Positions 1 to 5,215 of a DNA stretch of 5,215 nucleotides are shown here, piece by piece. Location of the stretch: assembly GCA_020047835.1 (NCBI GenBank), contig JAIFNJ010000084.1, positions 1 through 5,215 on the forward strand, given 5' to 3'. Position 1 is the first letter of the stretch. The number at the start of each line of letters is the position of its first letter. This stretch comes from Bacteroidota bacterium. Its GTDB lineage: Bacteria > Bacteroidota > Bacteroidia > Bacteroidales > SZUA-534. The notes beneath the pieces are model-generated. The model was not told the DNA's origin and did not search any database. It saw nothing but the letters and a program-made list of their open reading frames with translations. The position numbers and the translations under genes were made by a program.

Positions 1-671
1 ACTTTAGGTCCGGCCAACGACCCGTCTTTAGTTATATGCCCAACCAGAATAATGGGTAAATTCGTTTCTTTTGCATAATGCAGCAACTGGGTGGCACTTT
101 CGCGTATTTGTGTTACCGTTCCAGGCGATGATTCTACTTGCTCCGTTCGAAGGGTTTGAATAGAATCGATAATGAGCAGATCCGGTCCAATTTGCTTTGA
201 TTGATTGATAACGGCTTCAGTAAGTACCTCAGCTAAAAAATAAACCTTGCTTTTTGTTGATCCCAGCCTGTCAGCGCGCATTTTTATTTGCTCTGCGCTT
301 TCCTCGCCGGAAACATACAACGTTTTTCCGCTAAACTGTTGAGCAATTTGAAGCAACAAGGTGGACTTACCAATACCGGGTTCGCCACCAATTAAGACCA
401 CAGCACCAGGAACCAATCCACCTCCCAATACTCTATCAAATTCTTTGCTTGAGGTTGAAATTCTCTTACTGCCTGATTCCTTTATTTCATTTAAAAGAAT
501 GGGTTTGTTCCCTGTGGCAAAACTACTGGTAAGAGCTGGGCTTTTTGTTGACACCAATACAACTTCTTCACTGTACGTGTTCCATTCGTTACACGAAGGA
601 CAACGGCCGATCCATTTTGAAGAATTCGCCCCACAATTTTGACATACATAAATAGCCTTGGCTTTAGCCAT
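1..671 (-). CDS. radA: DNA repair protein RadA, N-terminal part (cut by window edge)
   Basis: RadA (Sms) is a RecA-like ATPase that helps branch migration and processing of recombination intermediates in the cytoplasm. The visible 223 residues start at ATG 669-671. They hold the N-terminal zinc finger (C10-x2-C13 and C24-x2-C27, with the typical K-W-I-G-R-C-P-S-C context). A Walker A motif GGEPGIGKST follows at about residues 95-104, and a Walker B strand LLIIDSIQT at about 165-173. The sequence ends near residue 223 in the RecA core (LVGHITKDGSLAGPK), so the RadA-specific KNRFG motif and the C-terminal Lon-protease-like domain lie outside the window. RadA is usually about 450 residues, so roughly half is seen. 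Its start lies only 5 bases after the stop of the small lipoprotein gene, which suggests co-transcription. Identification is secure; the 3' end is not visible. Confidence 0.96.
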   Translation of the reverse strand, partial: MAKAKAIYVCQNCGANSSKWIGRCPSCNEWNTYSEEVVLVSTKSPALTSSFATGNKPILLNEIKESGSKRISTSSKEFDRVLGGGLVPGAVVLIGGEPGIGKSTLLLQIAQQFSGKTLYVSGEESAEQIKMRADRLGSTKSKVYFLAEVLTEAVINQSKQIGPDLLIIDSIQTLRTEQVESSPGTVTQIRESATQLLHYAKETNLPIILVGHITKDGSLAGPK

Positions 672-676
672 AACTA

Positions 677-1108
677 TTAACGTTTTGCCAATTCAATCCT
701 TAAATAGGCATATACTTCAACAGAATCACCCCAATTATTACCGGATGGATCCACCGGGTGATCTGTTTTTGTTAACTTTAAATAGCTATCGTTCAATTCA
801 TCAACCCAATACTTTCCCCTTATATCTCCAGCAGCAGCATCATATCCGCCATCACCAAAAATAGAAAATGTCTTTCCATCAATAGAATAGGTGTATTTTA
901 GGGTATCACCTACAAGAACATCATTATCTAATGTAAATATCTCTATCGCATCACCGGAATAGAATCGCCAGTAGTTTTTAACTTCGGTTGGTTCCGTAAA
1001 TGGAATTCGCTCCCAATCGCCAACTAGCTTATCTTGTTGACTTCCCCGGCAACTAAAAAGCAGGGCAATTAATAGAAGAGAAAAGGTAATAAAAGGTGTC
1101 TTTTTCAT
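677..1108 (-). CDS. Small lipocalin-like lipoprotein
   Basis: This 143-residue protein begins with a lipoprotein signal peptide: two lysines at residues 2-3, a hydrophobic stretch at about 6-18, and a lipobox L-L-F-S-C with Cys20 as the lipidation site. The mature part starts with a K-L-V-G-D-W motif, as many small lipocalin-like beta-barrel proteins do. Alternating beta-strand-like segments follow (WRFYSGDAIEIF, LKYTYSIDGKTFSIFG, SYLKLTK). I infer a membrane-anchored periplasmic or outer-membrane lipoprotein of lipocalin-like fold; ligand and role are unknown. No enzyme motif is visible. The sequence after Cys20 (R-G-S-Q-Q-D) has no clear acidic surface-export signal. It lies 77 bases downstream of rfaE2, behind a possible promoter, and 5 bases upstream of radA. 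The reading frame is supported by the signal peptide and tight spacing; the fold assignment is only moderate. Confidence 0.85.
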   Translation of the reverse strand: MKKTPFITFSLLLIALLFSCRGSQQDKLVGDWERIPFTEPTEVKNYWRFYSGDAIEIFTLDNDVLVGDTLKYTYSIDGKTFSIFGDGGYDAAAGDIRGKYWVDELNDSYLKLTKTDHPVDPSGNNWGDSVEVYAYLRIELAKR

Positions 1109-1149
1109 TTTATGTACTAATAAACCTGTAGTTTACAACTGATTGAAGG

Positions 1150-1179
1150 TAAAATTACGAATTTAAATTAAGGGTCAAA
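1150..1179 (-). promoter_or_regulatory. Possible promoter for the lipoprotein-radA pair
   Basis: Read on the minus strand, a TTTG (plus-strand CAAA at 1176-1179) is followed after 18 bases by TAATTTTA (plus 1150-1157). The latter matches the Bacteroidota -7 consensus TAnnTTTG at all but the last base. The spacing fits the known range for this sigma factor. Transcription would start near 1146, giving a leader of about 38 bases before the ATG at 1108. The 77-base gap, against 10 and 25 bases elsewhere in the cluster, also favours a promoter here. The match is imperfect and the region is AT-rich, so chance is possible. Confidence 0.4.
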
Positions 1180-1185
1180 AAAAAA

Positions 1186-1677
1186 TTACGCTAATCCACT
1201 TTTTTTTATGATGGCGGTCGAAGAAAACCCGTCTACAAAAGTAATGGTTTCCACTATACCTCCTTTTTTTGTTACTATATCATATCCCACTATTTCTTCG
1301 GGCTTATAGTCCCCACCCTTAACCAACACATCGGGTTGAACCATACTAATTAGGTTGTAAGGAGTATCTTCATCGAAAATTACAACCCCATCAACAAAGG
1401 AAAAGGAAGCTAGAACCAAAGAACGCGCCATTTCGTTGTTTATTGGCCTGCCGGTTCCTTTCAAACGGGTTACCGAATGGTCGGAATTTAGTCCGATAAT
1501 AAGTTTTGTACCCAAATCGGCGGCAGCAGCTAAGTATTTAACATGTCCCAAATGAAGCACATCAAAGCATCCATTGGTAAACACAACTTTTTCTTTTTTA
1601 AAACGCCAAAACGAAAGAAGCCGGTCTAACTGATCCGGCCTTATTTGCTTTAATTCCAGTTTTTCAATGGTTTTCAT
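1186..1677 (-). CDS. rfaE2: D-glycero-beta-D-manno-heptose 1-phosphate adenylyltransferase
   Basis: The enzyme transfers AMP from ATP to D-glycero-beta-D-manno-heptose 1-phosphate, giving ADP-heptose for LPS core or other heptose glycans. The 163-residue protein is a stand-alone cytidylyltransferase-fold domain equivalent to the C-terminal half of the bifunctional E. coli HldE; no kinase domain is attached. Motifs seen are F-T-N-G-C-F-D-V-L-H-L-G-H (about residues 33-45, with the nucleotide-binding HxGH at 42-45), N-S-D at 64-66, R-L-K-G-x-G-R-P-I at 71-79, E-D-T-P at 103-106, D-V-L-V-K-G-G-D-Y at 116-124, and a C-terminal S-S-T-x-I-I at 152-157. RLKG and VKGGDY separate it from glycerol-3-phosphate cytidylyltransferase. 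The start lies 10 bases after the panD stop, so it is probably translated from the same mRNA. The kinase (HldA type) and the phosphatase GmhB must be elsewhere. Confidence 0.93.
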   Translation of the reverse strand: MKTIEKLELKQIRPDQLDRLLSFWRFKKEKVVFTNGCFDVLHLGHVKYLAAAADLGTKLIIGLNSDHSVTRLKGTGRPINNEMARSLVLASFSFVDGVVIFDEDTPYNLISMVQPDVLVKGGDYKPEEIVGYDIVTKKGGIVETITFVDGFSSTAIIKKSGLA

Positions 1678-1687
1678 AATCCGTTAA

Positions 1688-2038
1688 TTAAACGATAGAA
1701 TTTGTGGCTGAATCGGGAAAAATGAATCTTGGTTTAAATAATTTTGCTTCTTCAAAATCCATGCTGGCATACGACATAATAATTACAATATCGCCAACTA
1801 TCACTTTACGGGCTGCAGGGCCGTTCAAACAAATAGAACCTGAACCCCGTTCTCCTTTAATAACATAAGTTTCAAATCGTTCTCCATTATTAATGTTTAC
1901 AACCTGAACTTTTTCATGCACAATTAGGTTTGCAGCATCCATAAGATCCTCATCAATGGTAACACTACCAACATAATGCAGATTTGCTTCAGTTACCCTT
2001 ACTTTATGAATCTTCGATTTGATTACTTCAATATTCAT
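1688..2038 (-). CDS. panD: Aspartate 1-decarboxylase (PanD proenzyme)
   Basis: PanD decarboxylates L-aspartate to beta-alanine, the substrate that PanC, encoded just upstream, joins to pantoate. The 116-residue length is close to the usual 115-130. The family is made as a proenzyme that cuts itself between Gly24 and Ser25, turning Ser25 into the catalytic pyruvoyl group. Here Y22-V-G24-S25 lies at exactly that place. Other residues known from the E. coli enzyme are at the same numbers: Lys9, Arg54, Tyr58 and Asn72 (in the segment S-I-C-L-N-G-P-A-A-R). All core residues are present, so it should be active. It follows panC after 25 bases and precedes rfaE2 by 10. A perfect promoter-like box sits directly before its start codon (see 2043-2070). 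Confidence 0.96.
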   Translation of the reverse strand: MNIEVIKSKIHKVRVTEANLHYVGSVTIDEDLMDAANLIVHEKVQVVNINNGERFETYVIKGERGSGSICLNGPAARKVIVGDIVIIMSYASMDFEEAKLFKPRFIFPDSATNSIV

Positions 2039-2042
2039 TGTG

Positions 2043-2070
2043 CAAATATATTATGTCGCAAAATTACAAA
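2043..2070 (-). promoter_or_regulatory. Possible internal promoter directly before panD
   Basis: On the minus strand, TATATTTG (plus 2043-2050) is a perfect match to the Bacteroidota -7 box TAnnTTTG. A TTTG lies 16 bases upstream of it (plus 2067-2070), slightly closer than the usual 17-23. The box ends 4 bases before the panD ATG, so a transcript from it would start at or next to the start codon and be almost leaderless. The upstream TTTG overlaps the panC stop-codon region. In such AT-rich DNA an 8-base match can arise by chance; the exact location in the gene gap is the main support. Confidence 0.35.
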
Positions 2071-2912
2071 TTAAAAACGATATTATCTATTAACCGCACA
2101 TTACCAGCCCAAACAGCGATGCAACCAACCTGCTTTTTCCCGTGCTGCAAACTTTTTAATGAAGTTAACCTGTTTTCATCGACAATATCGAAATACTCTA
2201 CCTTTAAGTACTCAGAGCTATTAATCTGCTCAACCACCCAGGTTTTTAATTTTTCCAGTGGAAGCGTTTGAGCTTTTTCAACCGCAAGCAATAACGTTTT
2301 ATGAATCAAAGGAGCTAAAGCTCTGTGTTGTGGAAGCAGCAAAACGTTACGCGAGCTCATGGCCAATCCATCGGACTCTCTGATTATAGGACAAGCAATT
2401 ATTTCAATGGGTAACTTCATTTTTTCCACCATCTTTTTTATAATTGCCACTTGCTGAAAATCTTTTTGACCAAAAAATGCCTTATCGGGTTGAACCAGCT
2501 CAAAAAGTTTGCTTACAATTTGGGCTACTCCATTAAAATGACCCGGACGATGCGCTCCCTCCATCAGGGAATCAATTCCATCAAAAGTAAACACCCGGAT
2601 ATCCTTTTCAGGATACATTTCCTCTACACTGGGAGCAAAAACAACATCACAGTTTAACTGAGCAAGTTTTTCAAAATCCTGAGCTAAGTTTCTGGGATAG
2701 TTCTTTAAATCGTTCTGATCGTTAAATTGAGTAGGATTCACAAAGATACTGGCTATGGTAATATCACAACTTTTTTGTGAATATTCAATCAATGAAAGAT
2801 GACCTACATGCAATGCACCCATGGTAGGAACAAATCCTATTATTTTATGCTGACTTTTTATTTTTTCAATAAACGCTGTCAGCTCATTTTTTTTGTAAAA
2901 AACTTGCATCAT
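2064..2912 (-). CDS. panC: Pantothenate synthetase (pantoate--beta-alanine ligase)
   Basis: PanC joins pantoate and beta-alanine using ATP, through a pantoyl-adenylate, in the last step of pantothenate (vitamin B5) synthesis in the cytoplasm. The 282 residues match the usual length. The ATP-binding motif P29-T-M-G-A-L-H35-V-G-H38 is complete, as are V-N-P-T-Q-F at 58-63, H-R-P-G-H-F-N-G-V at 121-129, F-G-Q-K-D at 147-151, and the KMSKS-like loop in R-E-S-D-G-L-A-M-S-S-R-N at 178-189. Two adjacent ATG codons (2910-2912 and 2907-2909) can serve as start; the first gives MMQVFYKK and the choice changes only one residue. It is the first gene of the minus-strand cluster, with panD 25 bases downstream and its promoter in the divergent region to the right. 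Confidence 0.97.
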   Translation of the reverse strand: MMQVFYKKNELTAFIEKIKSQHKIIGFVPTMGALHVGHLSLIEYSQKSCDITIASIFVNPTQFNDQNDLKNYPRNLAQDFEKLAQLNCDVVFAPSVEEMYPEKDIRVFTFDGIDSLMEGAHRPGHFNGVAQIVSKLFELVQPDKAFFGQKDFQQVAIIKKMVEKMKLPIEIIACPIIRESDGLAMSSRNVLLLPQHRALAPLIHKTLLLAVEKAQTLPLEKLKTWVVEQINSSEYLKVEYFDIVDENRLTSLKSLQHGKKQVGCIAVWAGNVRLIDNIVFNL

Positions 2913-2937
2913 TCAATAAAAAAGCCCAATTAGCCTG

Positions 2938-2968
2938 CAAATGAAGTTTAAAAATGTATCATTTCAAA
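2938..2968 (-). promoter_or_regulatory. Probable promoter of the panC-panD-rfaE2 cluster
   Basis: On the minus strand a TTTG (plus 2965-2968) is followed after exactly 19 bases by TTCATTTG (plus 2938-2945). This matches the -7 consensus TAnnTTTG except at its second base. Such spacing is typical of the primary sigma factor of Bacteroidota. Transcription would start near 2934, leaving a leader of about 22 bases before the panC ATG. A run of nine A residues on the plus strand (2966-2974) lies at the -33 element and may bend the DNA. No operator-like palindrome is seen. Confidence 0.5.
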
Positions 2969-3032
2969 AAAAAAGATGAAAAAAGGCAATCCTATTTAAT
3001 GGCTTATATATCATTGCATAAGAAGTATTCCA

Positions 3033-3063
3033 TTTAATTTGTGCAATATTTTTACTACCTTTG
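3033..3063 (+). promoter_or_regulatory. Probable promoter of the GT5-like/DUF4270 pair
   Basis: TACCTTTG at 3056-3063 is a perfect match to the Bacteroidota -7 box TAnnTTTG. The -33 element is less clear: a TTTG at 3038-3041 is only 14 bases upstream, whereas TTTA at 3033-3036 has the usual 19-base spacing. Transcription would start near 3067, about 22 bases before the ATG at 3089. Together with the panC promoter this makes 2913-3088 a divergent control region. No Shine-Dalgarno sequence precedes the ATG, as is common in this phylum. Confidence 0.55.
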
Positions 3064-3088
3064 CCCGGTTAAAATAATCACACAATAG

Positions 3089-3898
3089 ATGGAAAAGAAG
3101 AAGATCTTGTTTATTTCTCAGGAAATTACCCCCTACCTGCCTGATAGTGAAATTGCAAAGATAGGCAGAGAATTACCCCAAGGAATTCAAGAAAGAGGCA
3201 AAGAAATTAGGACATTTATGCCCCGATTTGGCAGTATAAATGAGCGAAGGAATCAATTGCATGAAGTGATCCGTCTTTCAGGTATGAATCTAATTATTGA
3301 CGATACCGACCACCCATTAATAATTAAGGTTGCTTCAATTCAAGCGGCACGCATGCAAGTTTATTTTATCGATAACGAAGACTATTTTCAGCGAAAATAC
3401 GTTTTGCAAGATAAAAATGATACTTTTTATAAGGACAATGATGAACGGGCCATATTTTTTGCCAGAGGTGTGTTGGAAACAGTTCAAAAATTGCGTTGGT
3501 CGCCGGATATTATCCATTGCCATGGCTGGTTTACTGCATTAATTCCCCTTTATGTTAAAAAGTCATTTAAAGATAATCCGCTTTTTTCCGATGCAAAATT
3601 GGTTTATTCAATTTATGAGGATGGCTTTGACAAGGAACTAGATAAAAACTTTAAAACTAAACTTTTATACGATGGCATAACCAAAAAAGACGTTGAACTA
3701 TTAGCAACCCCAAGTTTTGAAAATTTAACGAAACTTGCTGTTGATAATTCAGATGGCCTAATAATGGGAAGCCCTCAAATTAATACAACCATTGAAAATT
3801 ATGTTTCAGATAGCAAAAAACCGTTACTCCCATTCAAAAATACGGATGATTACATTGATGCCTACGCGGCATTTTATGATGAATTATTATCCAAGTAA
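3089..3898 (+). CDS. Short glycogen/starch synthase-like protein (GT5 N-domain only)
   Basis: The 269 residues resemble only the N-terminal Rossmann half of GT5 glycogen synthases. K-I-L-F-I-S-Q-E-I-T-P (5-15) matches the start of that domain, R-E-L-P-Q-G-I-Q-E-R-G-K-E-I-R-T-F-M-P-R-F (27-47) its first helix and second strand, and I-I-H-C-H-G-W-F-T-A-L (141-151) the H-x-H-D-W region. The C-terminal domain that holds most of the ADP-glucose site is absent; full enzymes have about 470-500 residues. The K-T-G-G-L loop is replaced by residues near S20-EIAKIG-R27, and the Asp of HxHDW is Gly146. I infer that it does not make glycogen and may be a binding or structural protein. Databases commonly label such proteins 'glycogen synthase'. 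The frame ends cleanly and the gene is well placed behind a promoter, so it is not a decayed fragment. Its 3' end overlaps the next gene. Confidence 0.9.
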   Translation: MEKKKILFISQEITPYLPDSEIAKIGRELPQGIQERGKEIRTFMPRFGSINERRNQLHEVIRLSGMNLIIDDTDHPLIIKVASIQAARMQVYFIDNEDYFQRKYVLQDKNDTFYKDNDERAIFFARGVLETVQKLRWSPDIIHCHGWFTALIPLYVKKSFKDNPLFSDAKLVYSIYEDGFDKELDKNFKTKLLYDGITKKDVELLATPSFENLTKLAVDNSDGLIMGSPQINTTIENYVSDSKKPLLPFKNTDDYIDAYAAFYDELLSK

Positions 3899-5215
3899 AA
3901 ACCTTAAAACTATTTTTAGCTTGAGTACTTTCCTATCACGAAAAACCTTCCAATGGGCAGGTTTTTTCTTTGTAAGCCTCATAATAATTTCCTGTAGCGA
4001 TGATTTAAATGATGTGGGTCTTGAAATTAGCAATACCAACCGGGTATTTGTTTACCACGACTCCACATCAACCATAAGCGCATACACTACCCAAATAGAG
4101 GAATTAATATTGATTAACAAGTCCAGTTTAATGCTCGGTTACTTAGTGGATGAAAGAGTCGGTGTTTTTCAAAATAATTTTATGGCTGAAGTAGCTACAT
4201 TAGGCGAAAAACCAGATTTTGGGACCAACCCGGTACCTGACTCCGTCATACTTTATCTGAAATACGTTTCAGCATATGGCGATAAAACAACGCCACAAAC
4301 TTTTGCTGTATATGAACTTAACACTGCTATAGAGTTAGAAAATATTGATAGTATGCCAAATAATGATGCTACCATAAATCAATATTATGATGCCAACAAA
4401 TTCTTAGGCACATACACCTTTACACCCAAAGACACCATTACGGTGATGCGTTTTAAACTACCGGATGCTCTGGCACAAAAACTTATGGATACCAGCAACT
4501 TCAAATACTATGATACCGTTCCTAATTTTAATACAAATGTTTTTAGGGGAATCTATTTAATGGCAAAACCATTAACTAATGGTGGTGCAAGTTGCAGTTT
4601 TAGCTATAGCGACTCTACTTTTATACAAATGTTTTATCACAACGATGAAGATACGTTAAGCTATCCCTTTTTAATTAATTCCGCCACCACTAAATGCAAT
4701 TTATTTCAGCGGTCGTTCAGACCCGAAATTACTATTGTTCCTTATCAAACGGAACCAAATGAAGCCTTTGAGCAAGAGCTGTGTTATGTTAAAAGTAATT
4801 ATGGTTCCGATACACGAATTGATATTACCGGACTTAACCGATGGGCCGATTCAGGTTATGTAGCTATAAATAAAGCATATTTAACCGTTTATGCCGATTA
4901 TACCGATACCATTGAAGAACAAACATTTCCAGCCATGAGTCTTTGGATAAATAAGCTGGAAGATGACTTTACAAAAAACACTATTTCTGATTATTACGAT
5001 TCGAGTACCGGGCAAAGTGGATTGGCTTCATACGATACAGCAACTAATGCCTATTATATTAAACTTACCCAAGAGCTTTTTAATACTCTGCAGGCACGAA
5101 AAAATACTTTAAGTTTGGTTTTTACTTCGCCAAATAATGCCACAGCAGCGAACCGGATGATATTAAAAGGGGCTAAAAATGTTAAGAAACCCGTTTTAAA
5201 AATTACTTATACTAA
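3876..5215 (+). CDS. DUF4270-family lipoprotein (3' end cut by window edge)
   Basis: The frame is open from 3876 to the edge, 446 codons plus two bases. It encodes a lipoprotein: basic residues (S-R-K), a hydrophobic stretch W-A-G-F-F-F-V-S-L-I-I-I, then S-C with Cys40 as the lipidation site. The next residues, S-D-D-L-N-D, resemble the acidic export signal that sends lipoproteins to the cell surface in Flavobacterium and Bacteroides. The body is rich in Asp, Tyr, Thr and Asn and in beta-strand patterns (V-P-D-S-V-I-L-Y-L-K-Y), as expected for DUF4270. The family has no known function. P-V-L-K-I-T-Y-T at the edge resembles a family C-terminus, so little is probably missing. Start choice is uncertain: tandem ATGs at 3876 and 3879 overlap the upstream gene by 23 or 20 bases; ATGs at 3846 and 3858 or a TTG at 3921 are alternatives. 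The overlap suggests coupled translation. Confidence 0.88.
   Translation, partial: MMNYYPSKNLKTIFSLSTFLSRKTFQWAGFFFVSLIIISCSDDLNDVGLEISNTNRVFVYHDSTSTISAYTTQIEELILINKSSLMLGYLVDERVGVFQNNFMAEVATLGEKPDFGTNPVPDSVILYLKYVSAYGDKTTPQTFAVYELNTAIELENIDSMPNNDATINQYYDANKFLGTYTFTPKDTITVMRFKLPDALAQKLMDTSNFKYYDTVPNFNTNVFRGIYLMAKPLTNGGASCSFSYSDSTFIQMFYHNDEDTLSYPFLINSATTKCNLFQRSFRPEITIVPYQTEPNEAFEQELCYVKSNYGSDTRIDITGLNRWADSGYVAINKAYLTVYADYTDTIEEQTFPAMSLWINKLEDDFTKNTISDYYDSSTGQSGLASYDTATNAYYIKLTQELFNTLQARKNTLSLVFTSPNNATAANRMILKGAKNVKKPVLKITYT
3941..3967 (+). terminator. Terminator-like hairpin inside the start of the DUF4270 gene
   Basis: AAAAACCT (3941-3948) and AGGTTTTT (3959-3966) form a perfect 8-pair stem with a 10-base loop; a T-run at 3962-3967 forms its right arm and tail. 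It lies 43 bases after the stop of the GT5-like gene and inside the signal-peptide coding part of the DUF4270 gene, whichever start is used. Only three of the eight pairs are G-C, and the T-run is part of the stem rather than after it, so strength is doubtful. It might act as a partial terminator or attenuator, or be a by-product of Lys and Phe codons. Confidence 0.25.

Noticed and set aside
361..864. Two open frames on the plus strand (361-642 and 658-864).
   Set aside because: They lie opposite radA and the small lipoprotein gene, which have clear motifs. Their translations are Pro- or His/Gln-rich and of low complexity, with no recognisable domain.
1177..1207. T-run after rfaE2 (minus strand, opposite the A-run at 1177-1185) as an intrinsic terminator.
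   Set aside because: Only an A-run/T-run pairing and a 3-base TTA/TAA stem can form; there is no G-C rich stem before the T-run.
1186..1677. Glycerol-3-phosphate cytidylyltransferase (TagD type) as an alternative for the nucleotidyltransferase.
   Set aside because: The R-L-K-G-x-G-R-P, E-D-T-P and V-K-G-G-D-Y motifs and the length of 163 residues match the heptose adenylyltransferase family.
2038..2657. Plus-strand open frames at 2038-2271 and 2451-2657.
   Set aside because: They are antisense to panC, which is complete with all motifs; the translations resemble no known protein.
2919..2937. GGCTAATTGGGC followed by T-run on the minus strand between the panC promoter and ATG, considered as an attenuator or operator.
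   Set aside because: The two halves are not complementary (GGC has no matching GCC on the same strand), so no hairpin or palindrome forms.
3330..3542. Open frames inside the GT5-like gene, 3330-3542 on plus and 3335-3523 on minus.
   Set aside because: Both are shadows of the 3089-3898 gene and have no promoter, ribosome site or domain of their own.
1..5215. Mobile element, CRISPR array, phage genes or defence system.
   Set aside because: No transposase, integrase, regular repeats or defence-type domains were seen; all genes fit a conserved chromosomal cluster.

Overview
This window looks like ordinary core chromosome from a member of the Bacteroidota. The main reasons are the gene set and its order: pantothenate genes divergent from a short GT5-like 'glycogen synthase' protein that is followed by a DUF4270 lipoprotein, with radA further along. 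Other signs are AT-rich DNA, almost no Shine-Dalgarno sequences before the starts, and several matches to the Bacteroidota promoter box TAnnTTTG. I cannot place it reliably below phylum level. No mobile element, CRISPR array, rRNA or tRNA is visible, and no stretch longer than about 180 bases lacks a gene.

Left half (minus strand, read from 2912 down to 1): panC, panD and rfaE2 are packed with gaps of 25 and 10 bases. A 77-base gap that holds a possible promoter comes next, then a small lipocalin-like lipoprotein and, 5 bases further on, radA, which runs off the left edge. PanD makes beta-alanine and PanC joins it to pantoate to make pantothenate, so these two are consecutive steps towards coenzyme A. 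RfaE2 makes the ADP-activated heptose used for LPS core and related surface glycans. RadA is a DNA repair and recombination ATPase. The strand is therefore a housekeeping cluster with mixed functions rather than one pathway.

Middle: the 176-base region 2913-3088 is a divergent promoter region. Each side carries a Bacteroidota-type -7 box that would give a leader of about 22 bases.

Right half (plus strand): a 269-residue protein covers only the N-terminal half of a GT5 glycogen/starch synthase and lacks key catalytic motifs. It overlaps by about 20 bases a large DUF4270-type lipoprotein gene, which is open to the right edge. The lipoprotein has a Cys-Ser-Asp-Asp sequence after its lipobox that resembles a surface-export signal.

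I found no clear new multi-gene system. The points most worth a second look are the degenerate GT5-like protein coupled to a likely surface lipoprotein, the heptose gene inside the pantothenate operon, a hairpin with a T-run inside the start of the DUF4270 gene, and a perfect promoter box directly against the panD start codon.
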